Shown in pieces: positions 1 through 13,000 of a stretch of DNA of 64,000 bases (within the stretch, counting starts at the first letter, position 1; each line of letters begins with the position of its first letter). Position numbers and translations under genes: made by a program. This stretch comes from Neodiprion pinetum (lineage: Eukaryota > Arthropoda > Insecta > Hymenoptera > Diprionidae), in assembly GCF_021155775.2 (NCBI RefSeq), contig NC_060236.1, positions 4,633,087-4,697,086 of the forward strand. Reading direction: 5' to 3'. Under the pieces are notes generated by a model, which worked only from the letters and a program-made list of their open reading frames with translations, was not told the DNA's origin and searched no databases.

Positions 1-881
1 TAAATTATCTTTCTTCTCTCTATGTTGTTTCTCTCGTGTTTTTGTGCCAAAATTTGGTTTGAATATCTGAGAGCTGTACATTAAGCGAATTTTACGACTG
101 CACACGATTATTTGTTATTACATAAGCAATTAATAACCTGCATCTTGCTGCACGCGTTTCACGCAACATTGTAAAATTATAATCAATATCATTAGCGTGA
201 ATATTTACAATCCAACTAATTTACAAGATGTCGTTTCTTTCAAATTTTCATTGCACGGTCACGAAGTATTACAATTTTCAATAAATCGATGTAAACAGTA
301 CAACAGACAATATTATTTCACAAAATTGTTACAAAGCATGATCGTTGTGCAAATCCACGTATCGAGATGTAGTTTTAAAACGTCTGCAGTTAATTTATGT
401 TACCGACAAATTTTTACCCAAACATAAGCCTAAATTTTTTATAAAATGTGAATCCTGCTGAGCTTTTTTAAGAACCGCTGTGTAAATTGTTACGTTGTAC
501 GTAATTTCGTATTTTTTTTTTCACACGAATGTTTCTCAATTATTTATTTATTTGTTTATTTTTTTTTCACCGTCGTCGCGAATCATTTTTATCGACGTCT
601 GGTCTTTTCAAAAAAGCAAAGACAACAAATAAACACCCAAAACCCGTTCACCTCATACTCTAGCAGCCCTGCACCTACTTAGTTTCGCTAAATTTTTATA
701 GCATTGGATTGATTTAGCGGCACCTTGCATGGCACTCAGTTTTGCGAAGAATTTCAATGCCGGTAAGTAAATGATTACGTGTTTTATCATCGCTCGATAT
801 TTCCATATAATCGTTGAATATGATAAGCCGGAAACTTGGCAAATTTTCAATTATAAAAATTTTCGCTCACTCTTCCTCCAG
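1..881 (+). other. Presumed Dab intron sequence left of first visible exon
   Basis: AT-rich DNA with no open frame resembling the first half of a PTB domain. It ends in the polypyrimidine tract and acceptor of the 882 exon. A donor-like GTAAGT near 755 has no supported exon before it. Confidence 0.6.
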
Positions 882-1025
882 GACTGCCTTTATCACCATC
901 CTGTTCACAAGATATCCTTCATCGCTCAGGATATGAGCGACTCGAGGGCCTTTGGTTACATATTCGGATCGCCGGACACCGGGCATCGGTTCTTTGGCAT
1001 AAAAACCGACAAGGCAGCCAGTCAG
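882..1025 (+). CDS. Dab: Dab exon, middle of PTB domain
   Basis: Forty-eight codons from DCLYHHPVHK to KTDKAASQ, flanked by the acceptor tcttcctccag and the donor gtaaaa. The segment covers the central strands of the PTB fold and is almost invariant among Dab proteins. It is the leftmost exon that can be recognised; no earlier PTB exon is visible in 1-881. Confidence 0.93.
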
Positions 1026-4000
1026 GTAAAATTTGCAAATTTATACGCAAAGTGCACTTCTGATCGGAACATTTTCTTCTCTTCTTATTATTATACGTAG
1101 AATCGATTACGCGCCAAACAATTCTCACCATTCTGTGCGTTCTCAATGTATATTTGCGGTCTTACGGGCCCAAAATATCGTATTTTGGAACAGTCTAAAC
1201 CAAATTGCGAGCATAGCTAATCAAGGCTGAGAAATATTACAAGTAGACTAAAATCAGTATCAATAGTATTATAGATCCACGTATCGAACGAGAAAACTTC
1301 AGAAGTTACAGAAAATCTAACGATTGAAAGAAGAACAATAAAAGAATAGGATCGACCAGCAAGCGAGAGAATATCGCGAAATGACGTTTGCCAAATCCGT
1401 AGAGCCAATGTGGTAATAATCCGCGGTTCGGAGGAGGGAGGATTCGGTTCTGGGGGTTGTGGACGAGTTGTCGGGGTTGAAAATTCACGACCCCTCGAGT
1501 CGTTTGGATCACATCGATTCGATGCAGCAAGGGATAAGGAGATTAGAAGTAGGTGTATGCACAAGGGGCGAGGATGTGGACAAGTGTATGGGAATAATTG
1601 CGTTACGTGCACGCGTACAAAGGTAGAGAGGAGTTCGTCTAGGATCGAACTATGCATGCCGGTTTGTCTCGTTGTCTCGCTTTCGCGCTTCGTTGCTTCT
1701 TGTGATGCGGATTATCACCGAGCGGCTTCACTTCGCCTACTATTACGGGATGAATGTGGATATAACGTAGAGCCGAGAAGTGTGATCGAGCCGCAACCGG
1801 CCACCCTCTCTAACGTAACTTCGTCAAGTTGATGAAAGTAAATCGATTATTCGCTTCTCGTAATCGTCGTATTCCCAGATCGGCATCCCTTAAAGCATCG
1901 CTTATACCACACGTAGAAAATACGTTGTTGGTATCGAATCGATTGCTTGGCAGGTTTTTTGGATCGTTAATTAAGAATCTAAGGTCAGACTGAGAGAAAT
2001 TTTTAGTTACGGTTACCGCTCAGTCCTTAATTATTTTCATTTTTTTATCACAATCGAAAAATATAGTTCCAGGTAGAAAATGAAAATTAGTTTTCTAGCC
2101 GTTACCGGAAAGTCTGGTATCCGTTGCTATTCTTTATCGTCACGATCAACGTTACTAGATTTTCTTGCAACTGTTGCGAAAATTTAACGCTCGTGGTTAC
2201 GCTTACCTCGTTTTTCGTAATCCCAACAATATTCAGAAGTTCTGAAGAATTTAAATTTGACGCAATCGGTAAGCTGGAATAAAAGACTGGAAACATTTGG
2301 ATTTTGATGAAACTTGGTACTGTTGTCGACTGTGTCGTGAGCCAGGCCGTGGGACGTAACTGTTATATCAACGAGTCAATTATAAATCCAGGCAACCCGG
2401 AAAATGAAAATCTTACCAAAGACAGAACGCAAAGATGCCCTATGGCTTTAAAATCGTTAATCGCGAATCTGAATTAGTAGTTCAAAGTTCGAATTGCACG
2501 TTATTCTTTTATTTTTCTCTGTGAACTTGGAATCTGCATTGTGATAGCAGGAAGTTCGATGGCCGGTCTAAAGCGGCTTGTTTTAGTTCGCGAATTTCCA
2601 AAATTTTGTATTTATCATTGACGCCAGTTTAATCGTAGACAAAAAAATTATAATCAGACTAAATAATATTCAATTTAACACCTAGATTGAGTAAAGTAAT
2701 TACACGTATGATGTCACTTGTACCAAAGTATGTTCTTTAAGCTCAGTGAAATTCAATTGCATTTAAAAATCTCTTCGATTAAAATATTTAGCATCCGTAT
2801 GGCGTGATGGGCGAATTAAATAACCCATGAATTAATTACCTTACGTCGAAGAAAATTTCTGGCCTCGATTCGAGTGTCGAGTTACTTGGACAAAGCTTAG
2901 ATACAGCAGGTTCCAGATACACGTGTATATAAAAACATCCGTTCGCGAGCCGTAACACGAGACGTTATGCAAGAGAATACCGGATTAGAAATAAAGATTA
3001 TCACGCCAGTTTCTTGGAGATGCTCTTACACGTACAATTAGAAGCAAATATTCCATAAATTTCATTCCAATTTCTCGCTTATTTACTTTTATTTTTCGAC
3101 GTTAAAAAACAGAGACATGTCCAATTATTGCGCCAGCTTGTATAATTTATTTAAGGTGAGCTGCATCGACGGTTTGACATTTTTTGTTACAAGTTTCATA
3201 AATTCAGACTGTGTTTTAATTGAACGTACCGTAAATTGTGCGATTCGCGAGCACTGATTAAATACACTGTAAATTGTTGCGTAGGCGATAATAAAAGGAA
3301 AGGAACGACTGCTGGCTTCACGATCCTGATCTTGGCTTCGTTAATTCAATCAAATTGAACATCCAGACTCTGTTAAAGTGCCTAAAATTATACCCGGGTC
3401 GAGGAAGCGGGAAGTGAGCAAAAATTGTGAGCTAACTTTCCTTAGAAATTTCTGAAAGTGACTTTCATTTCATGATAAAATCGCTCGACGGGAAGATTGT
3501 CGGATATTTACGAAAATTTCGTTTCTTCGCTGTCGCGCATGTTGTTCACGTTTCAAATACTAAACGAGGACGATATGAATGCCTGAAATTATATGCAGTA
3601 GGCGAAACTTGAACTCGTTACTCGCAGTGTACGTAACTGTAAATATTGGGAAAGGCATAGATCGATGACTAGACGCGCTTCGCCTAGATCCTAATCCTTC
3701 CCCACTATCCATTTCTCTGTTTCTCTCCTTTTCTCCTTCGCCATTGATCGCAGGATCGCAATTTTTACCATGGTGTAATTGAAAAAGCGCAATAATAACC
3801 AGGAATACCTTCAGCTCCACACTCATTACGATGATAATTAATTCCGAACGTCGCGTCGCGTTGCGAATGTTATCCGCATCGCGAGCGAAAATCACGCGCG
3901 TTTTTCACCGTTAGGTAAGGCCAAGAATATATTCGTATTCGTTGGCTGAAATACTAGCACAATTCCTAAGTGAGTCACCTTTACTGCAAGTGGCTTGATT

Positions 4001-7000
4001 TTAAACTGAGAAACTGCGGATTGCGGATAATCAGATAATAAGTTGCGGGACGGAAATTGTGCGTGGTCGGAAATTTGCAATTTTACAGCTAATCGAGATG
4101 ACGCAAAATTTCAAACTTGCGTAGAATCGTCGGTGCAAGGTGAACAAAAAGAAATAAAAAAATTGGCTCGCTCACGAAAAATTATCTCCAAGTTCAGAAA
4201 ATATATCTAAAACCCCGGTTAAATTAAGAACGGTTTAGAAGAAGTGAGTCGGGATATTTGATTTTTATTTTTTTCAATTGTCTCTTCAATTTCTTTCACT
4301 CTCATTCACGGAGATAATGAGAGAACAGATTTTGCTCAAAACTGCAGTAAAAGAGCGAAACATGGGATTCTTGTTTGATAAACTGTGTGCGGAGTAATTC
4401 TGCTCCATTTGTAGTAAAGAAAAGAAAAGAAAATATAGATAACAACACCTTTTCCCTTTTCCGGCATTTTTGAGTAAAATCTGCTCGTTTTTTTTCCCCT
4501 CTCTGTTCTATTCGGAGATTCAAGACTGAAGAAAACAAGAAAACGATTTTTAATACCGACGTTTCGCGACTATTTCCCGCAAGACGCACGTGGCTTAAAT
4601 ATTAGCGAACGAACGGTAAAAACGGTACCTTTTTCCCAACCATCCAAGAGTGTCATTCGCGTTTGATGGACGATGGCATTTGGGTTGGTTGGTTGACGGT
4701 CGTCTCGAGTAAACGTCGCCTGCAGTGCGTCGAGGAGTTGAGACACGAGTGTTTACTTTTGGCCTTTGGTGCCTGCAGGTCAGTCTTGTCGAGGTGATTG
4801 TGCACGAATCGTGATTAGTGTAAAAATATACGCGTCGTCGAAGAGTGCGGAGAAATTAATTACCGTCCAATTGTAAGACAATGCGACGCGCTGCGTATTA
4901 CGAATGTTTTGCAATTAAATTTACGCCGAGGAGTGTTTTTCTCGGATCAGCAGATTACACGCGAAAGATTGGCGAAATCGAAACGTCGTTCGTTGGACTA
5001 GAAATTTATAACGAACGCCTTGTTTATCATTCGTTAGCGAGTATATCGCTGTGTGGAAATTATTTGTTCGCAGTGACGAGGAGAAAATAAATTCTATGTT
5101 TTTTCTACTTTATTTTTCTTATGTGTTCGGGTATGGCGTAACTAAAGTAACTGTCGTTTTAAAATAATTTACAGGTCGTTTTGGCGATGCGAGATCTATT
5201 CCAGGTCGTCTTCGATCTTAAGAAGAAGGAGATCGAGCTTGCCAAGCAGCATATTGAACAAAATGCTATCAAATTTCGGAGCGGTATATTCGTGGAGCCG
5301 GCGCCTGATACGAAGGTAAAAAAAATATATACATATATAATACTATCAAAATTTATGTAACAGCATAAGCAAAACTAGAACTTTGTTTTTTTTTTTTTTT
5401 TTTCCGAATTTTCGACCGCATAGCAGATTTCGGTGGTACATTTAAGTGTACAAAATGTACTTGACATTTTCTTTAACGTATTGAGAAAAATTTCATTTTT
5501 TATAGTAACTCGAAAAATTCAGTAAAACTGGTATCGTTAAAAAAACTGTTTGAATATTGTTGGAATTAGGAAAAACGAGGTACGCCTAACCATTTTGCTC
5601 TATCGTCGATCCTTTTTTGGTTATCGCAACGCTGGATCAGTTTCTGAGGTTTACTCTACTTTTTTAGTCGAACAAGGCTTTAACGTCAATTTATTCTTGC
5701 ACGAGCATTAAATTTTCGCAACAGTTGCAAGAAAATCTAGTAAGAGCGACCGCGATGAGAAAGAATAGTAACGGATACTAGACTTTCCGGTAACAGTTAG
5801 AAAACTAATCTTCATTTCCTACCTAGAACTATATTTTTCGATTGCGGTAAAAAATGAAAATGGTTAAAAAAAAAACGGAACTAAAAATTTCTCTCGGTGC
5901 GTCAAAATATTCGAACTAATAATAAGACAAAACGGATTACTTTTAAAAACTAAAAAAAAAAAATTTGTTTCGTTGCGGCGGAACGATATTAAATAATTTT
6001 TCAAACACCGATTTATGCAGTTCGTGTTTTTCCCGAGATTGCTGAGCTGATAATCTGGGTAATTTCATTCAATAAATATCTCCATCAGATCTAGAAATTT
6101 TTTTAAGGGGTTGCCAAAGATCTTCAGGTGGGTATTTGCGTTGCAGATACCCGACATCGCTGACCTGATATCGCAAAGTGTCGATAGAGTATTGTGGTAT
6201 TATTATATATTATTTAGACGGGCGTCGATATCGCCGTGTCTAAAAATAGAAACGCCTTCAATCGAGAGCATGTCGAGAATTGTTCAGGCTGCACTTTCAT
6301 TCATTTTTCAAGTTTTTCCTGTCTGGGTTCTAGCAAAGAAACTAGGTCAAAGAATGGATTTTCTTTTATCTATAAAACCGGAAACGGAAGGCAACCCACA
6401 GTGACACTCTACACCCAGGCTACGCACACATCGAACGCTACAGTCGTTGTTTATAATTCTCGCAATTAAGTTAGTTGCTGTCTGCAGTTGAGTTAAATCT
6501 GTCCGGAATTTACCGAGAGTAAAATCACGTCTGCGGTAAATTTTGATCTCACATACCTACATGTATTGTGTGGTGAAAAATTGCAGAGTATAATATCTCC
6601 GCGAGCAGTGCTATAAATTATCTGTTAAACGTTGATATTTTTCTCACAGGATTTCTCATTATACAGGCTATAAATATATGAATACGTTTGTTGAAACCGT
6701 GTCAAAGAACTTTTCACTGCTACTCTTATTTCGATAATACGTTTAATCTCGTTTCTACGCTATAAGCGTACGCTTGAAAATAGCAATAATCATTGAAATT
6801 GAGCGTATATATACACATTAAAGTCAAGTATGACAGAACGCTGTTTAATGTAGGCAGCAGTTAGTCAACGAATAGACGACTAAGGTCAAGACTGAATAAC
6901 CGCTCTGTTCTCACCCCACGGCATATAATTTTTCTTCATTTTTTTTCCTTCACGGTAAAGTTTTGAGCTGAACATCGACAAGTCACACAGTGTATTTCTA

Positions 7001-10000
7001 ACCACGATCGAATTAGAGCATGAACAGAGAAATAAACTCGGCTACCGAACTGCAATTTGCAAAATCGCCAACCGCACTTGTCCGTATAAAACTAGTGAAC
7101 TGATTACACCGTAAAAGTGAGAAAAATTGGTTAAACAAAAGCATACAAGGTATATACTGGGGTGGTCCTCGGGGCTTTACGATAGTTGTTTTTTTAGTAT
7201 GTGACAAAACTTTCTCGAGTGGTACCTTAAAAACTCAAAAAATTAAAAAAATGATCCACCCTAGTACATATTGATCGTGATATTATACCCGTACTCATCG
7301 CAGGGAGCCGCCGGAAGCGAGGCGGTCGCTCACAGGATAAGGGCGCTAAATTCCGAGGCGGAAAAGCCGGCGGAGAGGAAGCCCGAGGTCCAGGGTGGCG
7401 TGATAGCCGACCTCCTCGATCTACAGTTCGAGCTGAACTCGTTGCAGCAGGGAATCCACCAGATGGACAAGATCACGCCGGACAATCCAAGGCCGCCGTA
7501 CGAAGACCCATTCGAGACCGACCCTTTCGGCGATTCGTTCGCCAACATGAAGGTGAGCCACTTGAAAACCCACGTCCGTCGAGATTTCGTCTCTCTTCCA
7601 GCCGCCGAATGTCCCGTCAAATCCTTCTTCGACCGCTTTCAGCTCTCCGAAATGTCTCAGGCGAGGGAAACCGTTCAGCCAATTCTTCCGCCGCCACCGT
7701 CTTCAGCGAAAAGGGGACACCTTGAACGCCAGCAAACCTTACCCGCTGTTACCACCTCGACGACCTCCAGTCCAGCCACCACTTTGGCGAGTAAAACACC
7801 ACCGCCTCAGGGCTCCGTTCACTGGTTCGACAAGGAAACGGAAAACCTATTCAACGAGGGAGAGCTGTCCACTCTTGCCATGAAAGCTGCGGCCAGCAAC
7901 CAGAATTCATCAGGGGATAAGGATCGGGATTCTGTAAGTTCGTTTCTACCGCTGGTTAGTTTACGCGCTGTATCGTTGTTTCGTTGAACCATGACTCTGT
8001 AGTGGAAGACGTTGAATTGAGGTCGAGGTGAATTGAGGAAATCCGTCGATTTTAGGGGGTACTTTGGGCTTGCGGTTACATCCTTACTATTGTAGTAATC
8101 CAATATCGGACGTTTAATTATGCAATCGATGAACAACTTGGTGTCGATATTTATGGACTCTACAATCAAGTGTCATCATAACACTGTCTCATGTCAAGTC
8201 TTCACCTTTTTCTTCCGAATGCCCGTATCTCATCAGGGGTAGTATCTAATGGTATAATCTGATGTTTAATTTACGAATTGATCTCTGAACATATTGTCCT
8301 ACATTAGTCCACCCCGGTTACAACGTCCATGTTTTACAGTACGAAGTTAGTTCAAGTGACACAAGGTAGTAGGTTCGTCGGAGAGTGTCGTTAAGTTTCA
8401 GCTCTTTGAGAGTGTAACACGACGTTGTCTTTCCAGGCATCGTTAAGCGTGACGCCAACGCTTCGAAAGAGTCCGCAGATCGACGTGTTCACGGAGTTGG
8501 ACCCGCTGGGAACGGGTTTGATAAAGCCGTACGTGGATAAGAAGGACTTCTTTCAACACCTGAAAAACCCGCCAAAGAAGGTGCTGAAGGATCTGGTCAC
8601 GACTACCTCAGGCGACACGTTTCCGGCGAACTTCAACCTCTCCCAAGATCCGCTGGAGCCGATTCCCGTTCAGGGGGCGCCCTTGGGGAGTGGAAGCGAG
8701 GGATTCGAGGACAGCAACTTCGCGGACTTCAACAGCTTCGAGACCGCCGAACAGATCGTCGTGTCCAAGACCGAGTCGCCGAAGGCGCGCCGTGTGGGTT
8801 CACCACGAGCCCTGCACCTTCAGCCACTGTCAGTATCGCTTCCGCCGGAAGAGGTCCCGCCACAGAAGAGTCTCAATAAGTCGGAATCGAAGGAGTCGAC
8901 GGAAAGTGTTCAGGCTCTGGTGAGGCTCCCCAGTCCTAAGAAGTACCTGCAGTCGGTGCGGAAACGGGAGTTCGACATTGATCTGGCCGGAAGTAGGGGC
9001 CAGTCCATGGACCGGCCGTTTCCAGTTGATTTCACGTCCAACAACGACTCCCCGGCCTCGCCACTGCGCTCTGGTTCTTCGGACGCCAACTCCCGGCTTT
9101 CAAGCTCGAGCGCGGAGCTGGACATAGTGCCAGAACCACCGCCTCGGGGCGCCGGAAGCATCCTGATAAACCCGCCGCCACTTCCACCGAAGAAGCAAGG
9201 TGGAAGGAGCACCGTAAAACCTCCGCCGAGGCCACCGCACACCGACGGTCACTTCCACTATGACTTCATTCAGCGGAAGGAAGCCTCACCGTCGCCGACG
9301 AGGAAGGACCTGCGAAAAAGTCCTGGGGGTAAGGACATCAGGAACAGATTTGACGACGACTTTAGTCCACCACCTCCAGCTCCGCCCCAGCTACTGAAGA
9401 GGTCGGAGCTCGCAAACGCCTTCCCAACCTCCAAGTTCGAGGACTCGTTTACGACCATGGCGCCGACCACCCTCTCGTCTCTGCTGCACAGCAGCTCGTC
9501 GACCACCACGACTAGCGTCACCGAAACTAAGAAGTCCAAACCGTCCCTCGACATCACCCTCAGCCAGTTGACGTCTACCAATCTTGGTGACCTTGCCAAC
9601 GCTCTCGGGATGAACGTCACAGAGCTGACCAGTCTCACTCTTCAGCAACTCACCGAGTGTCTCGCCTCACTCACGGCTAAGGAGATCACAGCCTCCGAAG
9701 GCAAGGAACAAAATGAGCCCGAAGTACCGACCAAGCTACATCCTGCTAAACAGGCTGAAAGCTCCTTCGTAGTCGGGGAACCACTTTTCACAGCCGACTT
9801 TGACCAGGGCATAAAACAGACCGAGCAGAACGCCTACGACAAGTACGCTGTCTTTAGGGAACTCCTGGAACTCGAACAGCAGAAACAGGATCGCGAGGCT
9901 GGTGAGGAAGAGGAGAAGAGGCAGGATCTAGATGAATCGGAAGTCGAAGTGGAAGAAGCTGACAAGGTTCAGGCGGAAGAGGAGACGGAGACGTCACCCA

Positions 10001-13000
10001 ATCGCCTGGAAGATGACCAAAAGAGCGTCGAGTGCCAGGCCAAGAACTCGGTCATTCCGAAGGCTGGTTTGACCGTCGATCTACCGCCGATCGTTAAGCA
10101 GGCTCCGAAGGCCGAGGCTGAGGACGATGACCTTGATGATACGGTGAACGGCTCTACCGAGGAGAAAGAGCATTCGAAAGAGGAGGACGAGGAGCCGGTA
10201 GGTCAACAGGATAAGGAGGAAAGCAGAGTGGAAGACAATATTGGATCAGCGAAAGATGGGACAGGAGTGGAAATTGACAAGGAGGCGGATTCGAACGGGG
10301 TCGAACAACCGGAGGAGCCGGAGAGCAAAGAGGAAGCGAAGATTGTGATGGCGGAAAAAACGGAGACAAAATCATCTAGCGACAGATACGCGGCTTTGCG
10401 AGAAATAATCGAGGAGACGGTCGAGCAGACGACAAAAGAAGACAGAGAGGATCAAGTAGAGGAGACGATGAGCGGAAGTCCGTCATACACGGCCAAAACG
10501 GAGCTCAAATCTACACCACCGAGCGTCGATCTGATGAGTCTCTTCTCAAAGCCGTTGACGAAGTCCCTCAAGCATCCTCCAAGCAGTCCGAAGAAGGTCA
10601 CAGACAAAAAAGAAGACGATCTGACGTTGGTCTCGATGGAAATTTTCGAGGAGGTGCTGATCAGCGGTGGGACCCAGAAGCTTAGTTCAGGTCAGGCGAA
10701 GGTCGGAAGTACTTCCGGGTTCGAGGACACGTTTTCTCCCTTACCAGCCGCTGAGAGTAAGCCTGAAAAGGACGAGGCCAAGGACGATGCCAACTGGGCA
10801 AAGTTTGACTCGAACGTCTTCCACTCGGACAAATCGTCCGGCGAGGGCGCCGGATCCGTCGGTGGAACGTCGCCGTGGTCTCCCGATGGCAAGGAGTTCC
10901 AAGGCAAGGACGAGCCACCCTTCAAACCAGCCGTTAATCGCAACTCCGGGGACAGCGACAACGAGTGGAAGGACGAGGAGGAGAGCGAGGGCAGCAACGG
11001 AAGGCCTAGGGATGACGCTTTCTGGGGGAGCGGCGGAAAGCCACCCCCGCCTCGGCATCAGACCGGGTTCGACGACCCGCGGGGCTACTACGATCACGGT
11101 AGCCCTCCACCCCCGGGGCCCGTTGACAAGGAGAGGGGCTTCCGGGAGCGTCCAGTTCGCAAAGGGCGCGGTTCGTCCTGGATAAAAGGGGCGCACAGGT
11201 CGAGGGATGTTTCGCCGTGGCACGAGGAGCAGTGCAATGTTGTGAGTTTGAAATTTGACTTTTCATTTAATTGTAGATGACATTTGTAACGGGATATTGT
11301 ATTCAAAAAAATTTAATCATAAATTGTTCTTGTAATTTATATCTGTGCATACCGTGTTTGGAGAAAATTGAATCAAGTATCGGCCCTATTTCTGAAATAA
11401 TTGAACTATAGACAAAATGGACAAAATTGAAGAGATTTTGATTCGTCGTAAATACTTTTAATTGGTTACTGAAATTTTTTTTTTTTTCTAGTTGAATAAT
11501 GAATATTACGATAGTAATTACAATGGTAATAAAAATAGTCATATCAATAATAAGGATATAATTAATGCTATAGAAATATACGAAGACAAGATTTAATTTT
11601 TTTTTTTCACAATCAAATGTTCATTCTGCTCCGCACTTTTATTTATTTTGCCAACGGAAGTGTTACTTCAGGAATGCCTCGTTGTTTTTTGGTCATAACT
11701 TTAGGAAACGGACTCGTTATACAAGGAGTACAAATTGATTATTTGCTTAATGTGAGTATTTTACCTCGACTTCCCTGATCGCGGTAGTTGAATTATCTGT
11801 CTCATCCATCGCATTGAAGAATAAAACAGCAATAAGATTCCCTTCTCCTACTAATTAAAATTTTTGCAACAATGAATCAGGGCCGGTGGGAGGAGGATCA
11901 CCGAGGGCTTCGTTACTCGCGCAAAATCCCGTACAAGGATCACCCGGGTGGGGAAGAGGAGCCGCCGTACAAGGGTCACTGGAAGTGCCGACCGAAGCAG
12001 AGCAGCAAGCCGCGTCCGTGGAGCGGGGACCGAGAGGGTTTCTGGGCGCAGGATCACCCGTCCTACGAGGAGGAGCGCAAGCGCAGAATGGCGCTGTGGG
12101 CCGAAGAGGACCGGGACCGTTTCAGCAGCCAGGAGAGTATGGGCTACGACGAGGACGAGCGGTGGGCCCGACGCTGGTCGAACGAATACGAGCGGCGACG
12201 GTGCCGCGAGGAGGAAGCGGGCCGGTTCTGGGGCCGGCGGGGGCCCGAGGCCGAGTACACCTACACCCGAGATCCCTACCGCCACCACGAGGCGGGACGG
12301 TGCTGCAGCCGCGAGCGACCTCGGGACTACGCGCCGTCGGGTTGGGAGGACGAATACGGCGAAGAGAGGGGGGAGGACTCGCCGCGCTACTCGGCCGCGC
12401 GCAAGCGCGTCTGGCCCAAGAGGCCCAACAGCGCTACGGAGAGCCGAAACGCCGAGCCGGGCTACGCCGATCCGAGGCCGAAATATCCCGTCTCGCGTTC
12501 CGAGTGCAGCGACAACGATTCGGACGCTTACATGCACCGGCCGCGGCGTTCGCGCAGCCGCGAGAGCTACTGGGGCAGCGATCAGGAGTTTGAAGGGTGG
12601 CCGGAGCGCTGTTGGTCCGAGGGGCCCGACGGGCCCCCGACGAAAAGCGACACGCTGCACCGACGCAGGATAAACCGACACAAGTCTCGCGCGCAGACCA
12701 AGTCACAGGGGTCGCCGTTCGAGGACGACTTTACCCAGGAGCCGGACGAGGCCGCGAGCGATCCGTTCGTCGCCGCGGGGCCGGAGTCTCGTCTCACCGT
12801 CGACGTCGAGCCGCAGAAGATACCGGTCGAAACGGCCGCCCTCAGTCCCCGAGGGGTTAAGGAGCACGCGTTGAGGAGGGAACCGAGGTCCTACAAGAGG
12901 AGCGGTTACCGTCACTCGCCTTACGAGGACGAGCTCACACCCACGGCCAGCGTGTCGAGTGACACTTCCGACCGGCAGAGGCTTGGCTCGGACCTTAAAG

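Larger units (their letters stand above)
5316..7303 (+). other. Dab intron, 2.0 kb
   Basis: Starts gtaaaa and ends catcgcag. It contains a near full-length inverted-repeat element (5480-5899) and a small element with AGGGTGG-type ends (about 7154-7266) that lies just before the acceptor. Confidence 0.85.

Noticed and set aside
4881..5090. 69-codon frame just before the second Dab exon
   Set aside because: Own stop before the exon and no domain; cannot be an alternative N-terminus of Dab without further splicing.
10741..11223. Open frames on both strands inside the large Dab exon
   Set aside because: Shadows of the Dab coding frame, with no independent start context or domain.
11851..12681. 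276-codon minus-strand frame and two + strand frames over the last Dab exon
   Set aside because: High GC content removes stops in all frames; only the frame continuous with the Dab exons ends in the DPFDDDDFFN motif.
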